A stretch of DNA of 64,000 nucleotides from Sipunculus nudus (Eukaryota > Annelida > Sipuncula > Golfingiida > Sipunculidae), in NCBI GenBank assembly GCA_026874595.1, contig CM049314.1, forward strand, positions 51,691,812 through 51,755,811. The letters run 5' to 3'. Positions 25,759 to 37,700 of the stretch are shown in pieces. The translations under genes and the position numbers were made by a program. Position 1 is the first letter of the stretch. Each line of letters opens with the position of its first letter. The notes beneath the pieces were generated by a model that saw only the letters and a list, made by a program, of their open reading frames with translations, did no database searches and was not told the origin of the DNA.

Positions 25759-28212
25759 CAGTGTTCGAAATACTTTATATTGACAAGGTGCACCTGTGCA
25801 CCTAAGCTTTTACAACTGGGTGCACAAAACTATTTCAAGGTGCACAAATATATCTAAACCATAATTGGTGCCAAATATGCTTATTCATATGAACTATTAA
25901 GAAGGTTCAAATTTAGTTAAACATCTGTAGGTTTCAATCAGGCTTGAAGTTGAACTATGCCAGTTTTAACAACATGAGAAATGATAAGGTAAACAATACC
26001 ATGCACATGTCACAGCATATTACAAAGACATTTTTTAACTGGTCATAACAAATTTTCACCAACACGAAAAGAGTGTATATTTGTACTTGTGTAGTTGTGT
26101 AAAGAAAAAGCTGAACACTCAACTAATACAATTCTTTAATTGATCATACCAAATTTTCACCATCATGCATATGGGAAGAATATGATATATTTGTACTCGT
26201 GTAGCTGTGTAAATAAAAAACTGAACTGATAGAATTCTTACTTGGACTTACCAAAACTTCTAAAGCATTGGAATAATATATATTGTACTTGTGTAGCTGT
26301 GTAGATAAAAAGCTGAACTGATACAAATCTTACTTGGTCATACCAAATCTCACCAGCATTGGAATAATATATATTTGTACTGGTGTTGCTGTGTAAATAA
26401 AAAAGCTGAAATGTATTGGGTCATCAACCTTAGTCTTTTTATCACTCATAAAATCAGTCTCTGCCTCCTTAGCGCCAGATGTATCTTAAGCTTCACTATT
26501 GTCACGGCCACATGTCCCGGACAAGGTCAGCTACTGAGCCTGAGGTTGCATTTGTGGCCCATCTGTAAAGTTTGAATAAAAAATAATACTTTTTCGTTTG
26601 AATTCTCAAAATAAAGATATCACAAAAGTACTAACATAAAACATACATTTAAACATTTATATAACAACAAAATTTAAATATAAAGCCATGTTTCAAGACC
26701 TGGAAACATTTGAAGCCATCAGTTGTCCAGTCCTAGAAAGCAAGATTTGAATACATTTCTAAAAACAAACAACAAATAATCTACAAAATATATTATGCTG
26801 TACAAATTAATAATATTTTCATCAGTGTGTTTTGTCAGCCGTAACGTGACTGCAACTAACACTTTCAAATCGCCGAGATCTGTCAGTACGCTTCAGCGCT
26901 GAAATTCCAGAAATCTTACAAAATTTGAGTTTTATTGCTTTTAAACGCATAACAAACAAAATGTTATGCATATTTGATACGGACGTATAATATCATACAC
27001 AAATTCGCATAAATTACTGAAGTATCCGATGTTTTAGTTTAACAAAGTCCGGTGCAGCTGGCATCAGCAGTGCCAGTGGCCACTGACGCATGACGGCCCG
27101 TCCCCACGGCATAAATATCAGCAAACATAAAGAAAACACATGACATTTTAAGTGACCCATTCTCATTCTTGGAGTAATAACGTACGTCCATGACAAAATA
27201 TGTGCTTAATTACGGCCTGAGTTTCCTGTGAGAAGATTTTTTTTATGTTTTCGGGGGTTATGTCTTGACGGTAATTTAAATTTCAGGGAGTGACACTGAC
27301 GCCATCAAGAGCCCCATTTTATACTACGGTTGGGTCTTTAAAGGGGAAATCCTGATAAACCATCTCTTTGTATGTGATGAAATCTGTTTAACAATTTTAT
27401 TAATTTAGAAACAGCATCATACTTTAACAATAGCTAAAAATGTTGACAGATTTTTTTTTTCATGTGGGAGACGTCAACAGGTCAACTAACCAAACACCTC
27501 ACCAAAACGTATCCTTACATTTGCATGAGATCACGTGGACTTAGGTGGCTTATGAATATTTAAAGAAAACCTTATTTGCATAAAATCACGTGGAATCTAA
27601 CTTGTCTGATTGGCTGAAACTTCTGAGTCAAGATTCAGAAAACTTTTAAAGAAATTACTGGCGTTGTTTGCAAATGATAAAAAACAATAAACTCAACTAA
27701 AATGCTTGAAGAATTCTTTTTCTATAAATCAGGAGTCTACTCACCTTCCCCTGTCTTGTTTTTTTTTTATCAGCCACTGCTGCATAAAACTTGCGCACCC
27801 CGGCCGATTATCGCAGTCGCTCCTTTTTTGGCCAACATGGCTACCGGCCGCCACGCTCGTGGATAAGTGACACTCGGATATCATTGGACGAAGTCGGAAT
27901 TAAAATTTATGACGAAGATTAGATGAACAACCAATCATATTTTTCAAAAGAAAACCCCTGACCAATTAGCGTTTCTAGTGATTTAGTGTTCAGGGTGTTG
28001 TTGTTTCATGTTTACAAATTACGATGTCTGATCACGCGTGGACTGTCAGACGTGCACGTGTCTAACATTTTGTAACTTAAAGACGCGTCGATCTGTCCCG
28101 GCGCTAGGCTAGACGTTAGGTGCACGGCGTGCACCTTGCAGGACAACACTGGGTGCACGAAAATTATTTTGGGTGCATTTGTGCACCTAGGCACCCGGTA
28201 TTTCGAACACTG
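25759..28212. mobile_element. hAT-like non-autonomous DNA transposon
   Basis: It has inverted ends CAGTGTTCGAAAT and ATTTCGAACACTG, with a second matching pair inside (gtgcac-rich, around 25795 and 28150). It is flanked by CTTATA on both sides (25753-25758, 28213-28218). The A1 host at about 9705 reads cttatataaat uninterrupted. hAT elements normally leave 8 bp; only 6 bp are secure beside the symmetric ends. No transposase frame is found. The right part (27780-27900) is GC-richer than its surroundings. Confidence 0.65.
26035..26405. repeat. Degenerate ~80-110-bp tandem repeat inside the hAT-like element
   Basis: About four units share 'taccaaattttcaccat...atatttgtacttgtgtagctgtgtaaataaaaagctgaac'. 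Nothing coding is seen. Confidence 0.7.
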
Positions 28213-28810
28213 CTTATATAAATATAAAAAAAAACATTAAAATAGAATATTTGCATTCGCAAAAATTTCAAATTCAAGCTGAGCGCCATGACCCATGGGT
28301 CCCTTGTTCTCTATTTAAGAGACCTTCAGATGAAGTGGTCATCTGTTAACATGGCACAAAACTGTAACTGCTGAACCTAGAATCTTCTTACTTGACATCC
28401 AGGGAGACTAATCTCCTTGGAAACCTGAAATTAGGTTTCTGTTACCCATATTCTATAGGGCTCATAAATACCCCCAAGAATATTTAAAAATTTGATACAA
28501 AGAAAAGCTACAGTATCTGAATAATTAATGCCTTGATAGCCATGATTCTTTGGATATATATTGATCATGGAGTGCTTCATCAGTTCCTGCAGACTGGTGG
28601 CACTACCTGTATTTTTTTCAAATTTTTACGCATTTTTTTTTCTATTTATGAGACCCTCAAATGAAGTTGTCATCTGCCCAAAAGCTCACTGAAACCCATT
28701 TCTAAGGACTTCACAATATTCATGATTTGTTTGCACTCTGGCAGTCATTTTGCTCATTGTTCAACATTCTTTGAATTCAGCTGAGCATCATGGCCCATGG
28801 GCCACTTGTT

Positions 28811-30173
28811 TTTTTAAAAAAGCTTTTAAAAAATTAGATTTATGATTTAAATTATTCATCATACCAGGCAATGTTACAATCATGGATATTCAGATCTCTG
28901 TGGCTATATAAAGAAGATTGTACATGGATTATAAATGATTGGTATCCATAATCAACTTTATTCAAGAATTTGCCATCAATGAGATGTATCTGTTTTATAA
29001 TTTTGCATTCAGTATCCATCCGTAATAATTTTTCATATATTCCTGGTTTCTTTTAAAAAAAAGTCAGCTGAAAAGCATTTTGTATTGGGAAAATTTTTTT
29101 CAAAGTTATTTCAAGTATGGACCACTTCTTTGTACAGAACACAGCACTTGGTTTACCATTAGCAGATTGCCAGTGCCTTGATATTGGCCAATAGCCAAGA
29201 TGATGTCAGCCCTATAAATAGTTTTGGCACAGTGCCAGGATTGGAAGAAGTGCAGCCAGGTATAGGTCAAGTGTTCACTCAGTGCAGTAGCTGCATTTTA
29301 TTTATAGCTTTGGCTGACTGCCCACTGCATCAGATTTTGCACCAAAGTTCAGCATGTATCTATTTATAGCTTTGTCTGACTGCCCACTGCATCAGATTTG
29401 GCACCTAAGTTCAGCCTGTATCTATTTATAGCTTTGGCAGACTGCCAACTGTGTCAGATTATGCAACAGGTCAAGAGTTCACTAAGTGCAGCCAGGTACA
29501 GGTCAAAAGTTCACTCAGTCTAGCCAGGTGCAGGTCAAGAATTCACTCAGTGCAGTAGCTTGAGCCAGCAGTTTTTCACAGATCACTTTGGGGCAAATGC
29601 CTTACTCACCTAAGCCTGGTCAGCCCAGTGCATCAAACTGAAGGGAAGTTTGATGTATTGGCCTCATATTTTGACCTGTCTATGCGTCTGGCTTTCTCGT
29701 TCACAAGACAGGTGTCGCCACCTACATTTACTTTTGCACAGTGCATGTGCCTGCTTATTTCTACAAAGAAATTTGATACATCAGCCTCAAATTGGGCATA
29801 TTTATACATAACAGATAGCTTTATCGTGTACAAGACTGGTGGTGCCACCTACAATAATTTTTGCACAGTGTATATCCCTACTTATTTCGCAGGAGGGGTT
29901 TGACATATCAGTTTGACATTGGTCATATGTTTATATCTCTTTGTTGTTTACAAGACTGGTAGTGCCAGCTACAATCATTTTTGTGTTGTGTGCACCCATG
30001 CCAGAATTTCAGCAGTGATGTTTGTGTAATTGTTTCTTGTTCAAAGTGTTTAGTACTCGCATTGTTCATATACATGTTACACATGTAAAAAGAAAAGAAA
30101 TGGTGTAGCATTGAAGCATTATACCAGGTGTAATCTCATTGCACAGTTTCGCATTAGTCCTGTAGGCCTTGTT
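28811..30173 (+). repeat. Family F tail and gtcaagagttcactcagtgcag repeats
   Basis: 28811-28900 resembles 14490-14570 (cataccaggcaatgttacaatca). 29190-29640 holds degenerate tandem units matching 19980-20345. 29640-29990 has 'caagactggtggtgccacctacaat' blocks like 20390-20730. It ends with the diverged F terminus at 30173. Confidence 0.5.
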
Positions 30174-30769
30174 TATTTCAAAATAAATTTTCAGGTAATC
30201 CCATGCTCTTTATTTTGCAAATTTTTAATCTTTATTTAGATTAAAAAAAAACTATTTTATAAAATATTAGATTCTGACAAGTACTTGTTTAAGGTTTAAT
30301 GATGGCATTGAGACACTTATTTCAAGCTCATTTAAAAATGGAAAATTTTAATTTATGCAGCATTTTATTTAAGTTAATAAATCAAATGTTCTTCATACTT
30401 GCTCAAATATATCACTATGTTAAACCCCTCCAAAATTAATCAATAACAGGGATGGGGTAATTGAAATTGTAATTGTAATTGAATGTAATTAATTACATGT
30501 TTTCATGTAATTGAAAGTAATTTGTAATTTAACATATTTCAAATTACAAGTAATTGTAATTGTAATTAATTACTTTGAAAAATACACTGTAATTTGAATG
30601 TATTTTCCATTACTTTTCAATTACACTTAAATCAAATAATCTGCCTGAAGTCAGACAAACAAAGGTGTATATTGCTACACAGTAGTCAACTCTGCTGATC
30701 CCTCTCACCAAGTTTCATCTGAGCTGTGTGTTTCCAGCTTATCCCTAACAAGGTTTTGGGGGAGGGTTT

Positions 30770-31140
30770 CTGTGTGACCTTCCCCCAGTAAATTTGAAGT
30801 AACCCTCTGCTTGTGTTCTGCCTGACTGCAAACATCCTGGCTGCATTCATCTAGTCTATTGCAAGTCATCCAGAAACATCTTAAGGGGCTGGTTGCATTG
30901 TGTTTTGATTGCTAGGACCTATCATTGACCATTGAGTATCTACATATGGTGGCAGTGGCCTGTATGTTTACAGCTTACAGGTTTCATGTAAGGGTTTCTG
31001 TGGGACTACACTCTGACAATGAAGCAACCCTCTTCTTTTGTTCTGTCAGACTGCAGAATGTCCAGGCTATCAGTAGTTTATCCAGAAGCATCAAAAGGGG
31101 CTGGTTGCATTGTGTTTTGATTGCAGTGACCTACCTTACT
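30770..31140. repeat. Two diverged ~210-bp units left of the satellite
   Basis: The segment ggggctggttgcattgtg occurs at about 30885 and 31095 in similar surroundings (gttctg..tgactgca). The short frame over 30925-31152 falls in this repeat and is not a credible gene. Confidence 0.55.
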
Positions 31141-31148
31141 AAGGATAA

Positions 31149-32720
31149 GTGATTTTCAGTATCAGTAGGCACATATTTTAGGCTATACAGATGTTCCATG
31201 AATGACACTACTTTTCAGAATTTTTTTTATGATAAAGTGCAACCAACAGTTTGATATCATATCATAGATACGCACCAAATAGACATGCATTTAATGGAAT
31301 CAAGCAGTGCAAGTACATCTGTTTACTTTTCTGTTTAGTATAGTTAATTAGCAACCACAATATACAGTGATAAGTGATTTTCAGTATCAGTAGGCACATA
31401 TTTTAGGCTATACAGATGTTCCATGAATGACACTACTTTTCAGAATTTTTTCATATGATAAAGTGCAACCAACAGTTTGATAACATATCATAGATACGCA
31501 CCAAATAGACATGCATTTAATGGAATCAAGCAGTGCAAGTACATCTGTTTACTTTTCTGTTTAGTATAGTTAATTAGCAACCACAATATACAGTGATAAG
31601 TGATTTTCAGTATCAGTAGGCACATATTTTAGGCTATACAGATGTTCCATGAATGACACTACTTTTCAGAATTTTTTTTATGATAAAGTGCAACCTACAG
31701 TTTGATAACATATCATAGATACGCACCAAATAGACATGCATTTAATGGAATCAAGAAGTGCAAGTACATCTGTTTACTTTTCTGTTTAGTATAGTTAATT
31801 AGCAACCACAATATACAGTGATAAGTGATTTTCAGTATCAGTAGGCACATATTTTAGGCTATACAGATGTTCCATGAATGACACTACTTTTCAGAATTTT
31901 TTTTATGATAAAGTGCAACCTACAGTTTGATAACATATCATAGATACGCACCAAATAGACATGCATTTAATGGAATCAAGCAGTGCAAGTACATCTGTTT
32001 ACTTTTCTGTTTAGTATAGTTAATTAGCAACCACAATATACAGTGATAAGTGATTTTCAGTATCAGTAGGCACATATTTTAGGCTATACAGATGTTCCAT
32101 GAATGACACTACTTTTCAGAATTTTTTTTATGATAAAGTGCAACCAACAGTTTGATAACATATCATAGATACGCACCAAATAGACATGCATTTAATGGAA
32201 TCAAGCAGTGTTAGTACATCTGTTTACTTTTCTGTTTATTATAGTTAATTAGCAACCACAATATACAGTGATAAGTGATTTTTAGTATCAGTAGGCACAT
32301 ATTTTAGGCTATACAGATGTTCCATGAATGACACTACTTTTCAGAATTTTTTTTATGATAAAGTGCAAACAACAGTTTGATAACATATAGATACGCACCA
32401 AATAGACATGCATTTAATGGAATCAAGCAGTGCAAGTACATCTGTTTACTTTTCTGTTTAGTATAGTTAATTAGCAACCACAATATACAGTGATAAGTGA
32501 TTTTCAGTATCAGTAGGCACATATTTTAGGCTAAACAGGTGTTCCATGAATGACACTACTTTTCAGAATTTTTTATATGATAAAGTGCAACCAACAGTTT
32601 GATAACATTTCATAGATACGCATCAAATAGACATGCATTTAATGGAATCAAGCAGTGCAAGTACATCTGTTTACTTTTCTGTTTAGTATAGTTAATTAGC
32701 AACCACAATATACAGTGATA
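31149..32720. repeat. 225-bp satellite, seven tandem units
   Basis: Units begin gtgattttcagtatcagtag at 31149, 31374, 31600, 31825, 32050, 32275 and 32497. Identity between units is very high, with only scattered changes and one 4-bp deletion near 32388. This implies recent amplification or homogenisation inside the hAT-like element. Confidence 0.95.
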
Positions 32721-32846
32721 CATACCCTGACATGTTTAAACATTTTAATGTAAATAAAGTTCACTTTTGTGTTTAGGTTCAGTATTCTAAGTGTCCATGT
32801 ATTTTAACTGACAACAAAGTAATTGAAAGTAATTGAAATATAATTG

Positions 32847-34017
32847 TATCCGCCAAAACAGAGTTTTGCGGATACTATGTTTTCAGCTGCACGCCGCCGC
32901 TGCCGTGTAGGTGTCCGGAGAACTCCTCCGTAACCGCTGGGCGGAATTTTACGAAACCTGGGATTATGTTCGGGTCACATGTGAACTGCTGCGCCCCGAT
33001 TTTGTTTTGACCTCTGACCTTTCCTCTGCGCTCTGCGTCCGTTTGTGTGTCTGTTTCCACACATAAACCCACATATCTCGGGAACCGTTTGACCGATCAG
33101 GAAAATTTTTTTACACAAATGTAGCCCTTGGAGAGCTTTATAACATACACAAAAAATGGTGGCGCCACCTGCAACCATGTTTGCACAGTGTCCATCTGTT
33201 CGTCTGCCTTGGGTTAAAATCACACATATCTCTGCAGTGACTAGACTAATTCACCTGAAATTTGGCATGCGTAAACATCCTGGATAGCTTTTCTGATTTT
33301 ATGACAGGTGGCTCCACCTACATTCACGTTTACACTGCAGACATCCAAGCTCATATCTCGGGAACTGTTTGACCGATTGGGCCAAAATTTTGCATGTGTA
33401 TAGATCTCACATAGCTCTTCATCATACGCAAAACTGGTGGCGCCACCTGCAGCCATTTTTGCACAGCTCCTGTCTGTTTGTCTGCCATGGGATAAAATCA
33501 CTCATATCTTGGCAGTGGTTTGACATATCTGCCTAAAATTTTGCAGGTTTATACATCCCCGACAGCTCTCTTGATTTTATGACAGGTGGCGCCACCTGCA
33601 TTCTAGTTTATGCAGCAGACATCCAAGCTCATATCTTGGGAACCGTTTGACCGATTGGGCCAAAGTTTTGCACGTGTATAGTTCTCACATAGCTCTATCA
33701 TACGCAAAACTGGTGGCGTCACCTGCAACCATTTTTGCTCAGCGTCCATCTGTTTGTCTGCCACGGGCTAAAATCAATCATATACATGTAGTGGTTTGAC
33801 TTATCTGCCTTAAATTTTGCATATGTATACAACTTGGACGGCTTTCTGGATTTTGTGGTATGGGGGGCAACCTACATACACAATTTGGCTGCAGACATCC
33901 ATGCTAATATGCAACACTCAATTTTCCCTTGCCACTCAATCCATGCCTCACTTCACCCGTTCCACTCTGATTTAGGCGGATACACGGAGTCCCTTGTCGA
34001 CTACCCGTATTCTAGTT
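32847..34017 (+). mobile_element. Family C element (C2), complete
   Basis: It starts TATCCGCCAAAAC-AGA-GTTTTGCGGATA and ends GGCGGATACACGGAGTC..., CGACTACCCGTATTCTAGTT. Flanking 'gaaatataattg' and 'caatttcttttcattgtaattg' belong to the surrounding hAT-like element. About two tandem units carry the GGTGGCGCCACC palindrome (33160, 33428, 33585). The 3' hairpin has one mismatch. Confidence 0.75.
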
Positions 34018-34160
34018 CAATTTCTTTTCATTGTAATTGTAATTAATAACATTTGCAAATCTATGTAATTATAATTGTAAATGTAATTTGACATTTTGAA
34101 AGTAATTGTAATTGTAATTAATTACATTTGGATGTAATTGACCCAAGCCCTGATCAGTAA

Positions 34161-34511
34161 TACACTACATCTTACTCCTTATTAATCCTTTAATCAGGTT
34201 ATTCCATATAACTTTCAGACATATATTACATTATATTCCTTTATCATAGTCCACCATATCCATAATGCTCATTAGTTTATAGATTCAATATAGTACCACA
34301 ATGGTGATGCAATTATAGTCTGTCACAATTAGCTGAGCACCATGACCCATGGTCCCTTTTCAGTTCTCAAGACCAATGGGGCTATCTGTATTTATTCAAT
34401 TTTCCATGTATTATTTTCCAATATTTCTAGACTGCCAAATTACAGTAAGGTGTCAGTTCTCATCTGTGTTTTCATGTAGCTGCCTGAAACTTTAAACAAT
34501 ATACATTTCAG
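34161..34511 (+). other. Intron 1 end with relic family A terminus
   Basis: AT-rich intron sequence. A decayed family A 3' end (agctgagcaccatgacccatggtccctttt) lies at 34331-34360 with no recognisable start. The photolyase acceptor aatatacatttcag ends at 34511. Confidence 0.55.
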
Positions 34512-34698
34512 ACAAATGGAAACTCTCCTGAAGAGGACTTTGTTACCAAGATCCGTGAACAAAGAGAGAAAATGGCAAAAAATGTCAGTGAATTCAAGTA
34601 CAACAAAAAGCGTGTCCGTGTGCTGTCAGATGTTGAGGAATTCCCTGAGAATTGTAAAGGTGTGCTCTACTGGATGTCCAGGGATCAGCGAGTACAAG
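34512..34698 (+). CDS. PHR: Class II CPD photolyase, coding exon 2 (residues 22-84)
   Basis: The acceptor atttcag precedes 62 codons plus one base. The donor is G|gtcaga at 34699. The exon begins with a charged helical linker (residues about 27-50). It then enters the N-terminal alpha/beta (antenna) domain with a first strand RVRVL and the class II hallmark VLYWMSRDQRVQ. That motif is what identifies the family: class II photolyases of animals carry this strand followed by D-N-W-A-L-L-Y-A-Q, and the D-N-W part is supplied by the next exon (34698 G joined to 48546 AT). The frame continues past the donor only into the 27-bp repeat and a stop, which supports splicing here. It is on the same strand and in compatible phase with exon 1. 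Confidence 0.9.
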
Positions 34699-34704
34699 GT
34701 CAGA

Positions 34705-37700
34705 ACATCATATGTCATCTGGCTGAAGTCTTCTCTTATCATCTGTCCTCTTGCTGGTGTCTTCATCATCTCTCACCTGGCTGATGTCTTCATCATCTGT
34801 CCTCTAGCTGTTGTCTTCATCATCTGTCATCTGGCTGATGTTTTTCATCATCTGGCTGATGTCTTCATCATATGTCATCTGGCTGGTGTCATCATCTGTC
34901 ATCTGGCTGATGTCTTCATTATCTGTCATCTGGCTGGTGTCTGCATCATCTGTTATCTGGCTGGTGTCTTCATCATCTGTCATCTGGCTGATGTCTTCAT
35001 CATCTGTCATCTGGCTGGTGTCTTCATCATCTGTCATCTGGCTGATGTCTTCATCATCTGTCATCTGGCTGATGTCTTCTTCATCTGTCATCTTGCTGGT
35101 GTCTTCATCATTTGTCATCTGGCTGATGTCTTCTTCATCTGTCATCTGGCTGGTGTCTTCATCATTTGTCATCTGGCTGATGTCTTCATCATTTGTCACC
35201 TGGCTGATGTATTTATTATCTGTCATCTGGCTGATGTCTTCATCATCTGGCTTATGTCTACATCATCTGTCATCCGGCTGGTGTGTTCATCTTTGGCTGA
35301 TGTCTACATCATGTCATCTGGCTGGTGTCTTCATCATCTGGCATCTGGCTGATGTTTTCATCATTGATCATCTGGCTGATGTCTTCATCATCTGTCATCT
35401 GGCTGATGTCTTCATCATCTGTCATCTAGCTGATGTCTTCATTATCTGTCCTCTGGCTGATGTCTTCATTATCTGTCATCCGGCTGTTGTCTTCATCATC
35501 TGTCCTCTGTCTGGTGTCTTCATCATCTGTCAACCGGCTGGTGTCTTCATCATCTATCATCTGGCTGATGTCTTCATTATCTGTCCTCTGTCTGGTGTCT
35601 TCATCATCTGTCATCTGGCTGATGTCTTCATCATCTGTCATCTGGCTGATGTCTTCCTTATCTATCATCTGGCTGGTGTTCATCATCTGTCTTCTGGCTG
35701 ATGTCTTCATTATCTGTCATCTGGCTGATGTCTTCATTATCTGTCATCCGGCTGTTGTCTTCATCATCTGTCCTCTGTCTTGTGTCTTCATCATCTGTCA
35801 TCTGGCTGGTGTCTTCATCATCTGTCATCTGGCTGGTGTCTTCATCATTGATCATCTGGCTGATGTCTTCATCATCTGTCATCTGGCTGATGTCTTCATC
35901 ATTGATCATCTGGCTGATGTCTTCATCATCTGTCATCTGGCTGGTGTCTTCATCATCTGTCATCTGGCTGCTTTCTTCATTATCTGTCATTTGGCTGATG
36001 TCTTCATCATCTGTCATCTGGCTGATGTTTTCATCATTGATCATCTGGCTGATGTCTTCATCATCTGTCATCTGGCTGATGTCTTCATCATCTGTCCTCT
36101 GGCTGATGTCTTCATCATCTCTCAACTGGCTGGTGTCTTCATCATCTGTCATCTGTCTGGTGTTTTCATTATCTGTCATCTGGCTGAGGTCTTCATCATC
36201 TGTCATCTGGCTTATGTCTTCATCATCTGTCCTCTGTCTGGTGTCTTCATTATCTGTCATCTGGCTGATGTCTTCATCATCTGTCATCTGGCTGATGTCT
36301 TCATCATCTGTCATCTGGCTGGTGTCTTCATCATCTGTCATCTGGCTGATGTCTTCATTATATGTCATCTGGCTGATGTCTTCATCATCTGTCATCTGGC
36401 TGGTGTCTTCATCATCTGTCATCTGGCTGATGTCTTCATCATCTGTCATCTGGCTAGTGTCTTCATCATCTGTCATCTGGCTGATGTCTTCATCATCTGT
36501 CATCTGGCTGATGTCTTCTTCATCTGTCATCTTGCTGGTGTCTTCATCATTTGTCATCTGGCTGATGTCTTCTTCATCTGTCATCTGGCTGGTGTCTTCA
36601 TCACTTGTCATCTGGCTGATGTCTTCATCATTTGACACCTGGCTGATGTATTTATTATCTGTCATCTGGCTGATGTCTTCATCATCTGGCTTATGTCTAC
36701 ATCATCTGTCATCCGGCTGGTGTGTTCATCTTTGGCTGATGTCTACATCATCTGTCATCTGGCTGGTGTCTTCATCATCTGGCATCTGGCTGATGTTTTC
36801 ATCATTGATCATCTGGCTTATGTCTTCATCATCTGTCATCTGGCTGATGTCTTCATCATCTGTCATCTGGCTGATGTCTTCATTATCTGTCATCTGGCTG
36901 ATGTCTTCATCATCTGTCATCTGGCTGGTGTCTTCATCATCTGTCATCTGTCTGGTGTCTTCATTATGTGTCATCTGGCTGATGTCTTCATCGTCTGTCA
37001 TCTGGCTTATGTTTTCATCATCTGTCATCTGGCTGGTGTCTTCATCATCTGTCCTCTGTCTAGTGTCTTCATCATCTGTCCTCTGTCTGGTGTCTTCATT
37101 ATCTGTCATTTGGCTGATGTCTTCATCATCTGTCATCTGGCTGGTTTCTTCATCATCTGTCATCTGGCTGGTTTCTTCATCATCTGTCATCTGGCTGATG
37201 TCTTCAGTATCTGTCATCTGGCTGATGTCTTCATCATCTGTCATCTGGCTGGTGTCTTCATCATCTGTCCTCTGTCTAGTGTCTTCATCATCTGTCCTCT
37301 GTCTGGTGTCTTCATTATCTGTCATCTGGCTGATGTCTTCATCATCTGTCATCTGGCTGATGTCTTCATCATCTGTCATCTGGCTGGTGTCTTCATCATC
37401 TGTCATCTGGCTGATGTCTTCATTATCTGTCATCTGGCTGATATCTTCATCATCTGTCATCTGGCTGATGTCTTCTTCAATTGTCATCTGGCTGGTGTCT
37501 TCATCATCTGTAATCTGGCTGATGTCTTCATCATCTGTCATCTGGCTGGTGTCTTCATCATTTGTCATCTGGCTGATGTCTTCATCATTTGTCACCTGGC
37601 TGATGTATTTATTATCTGTCATCTGGCTGATGTCTTCATCATCTGGCTTATGTCTACATCATCTATCATCCGGCTGGTGTCTTTATCTTTGGCTGATGTC

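Larger units (their letters stand above)
21709..28308 (+). mobile_element. Family A element (A7), 5' arm lost, carrying D, E and hAT-like insertions
   Basis: It begins atgtcatctgagctatag, so the left arm of the 5' hairpin is missing, then (GTCC)n. Two related units (about 21840-22390 and 22520-23060) are followed by a poly-C run (23224-23240) and the same host sequence as in A1. It ends AGCTGAGCGCCATGACCCATGGGTCCCTTGTT. D is inserted at 23854 and the hAT-like element at 25759. Confidence 0.6.
20732..28810 (+). mobile_element. Family A element (A6) of the subtype seen at 40015, interrupted by A7
   Basis: It starts TTTTTAGCTCAGCTAACTG, with the 'gggcacaaatcgtaac...aaattaggtcactct' body also found at 40015-42075. 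After the A7 insert, matching body sequence resumes at 28309 (atctgttaacatggcac...). It closes CAGCTGAGCATCATGGCCCATGGGCCACTTGTT. About 21160-21700 holds other degenerate material with a GTCT microsatellite that I cannot place. Confidence 0.5.
10293..30173 (+). mobile_element. Outer family F element (F1), interrupted many times
   Basis: It starts TTTTTAGCGAACCAGTGAGC with GTCTGTCGTC-type repeats, and closes with a diverged end (gtttcgcattagtcctgtaggccttgtt). F2 is inserted near its start: 'tctgcattat' sequence resumes at 13486, as after the F start. F-type units (cttcttctctgaaactgt..., about 300-350 bp each) recur at 13540-14990, 19160-19700 and 28811-28900. Pairing this start with the end at 30173 is inference from the order of resumed sequence. 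Confidence 0.45.
30447..34152. mobile_element. hAT-like non-autonomous element with internal satellite
   Basis: The left end is CAGGGATGGGGTAATTG and the right end reads, on the minus strand, CAGGGCTTGGGTCAATTAC. Both ends run into 'aattgtaattgtaattaattac' subterminal repeats (30460-30600, 32815-32845, 34020-34145). The flanks are ATCAATAA (30439-30446) and ATCAGTAA (34153-34160), an 8-bp duplication with one change, as expected for hAT. No transposase is present. It contains a 225-bp satellite and the C2 element. Confidence 0.7.
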
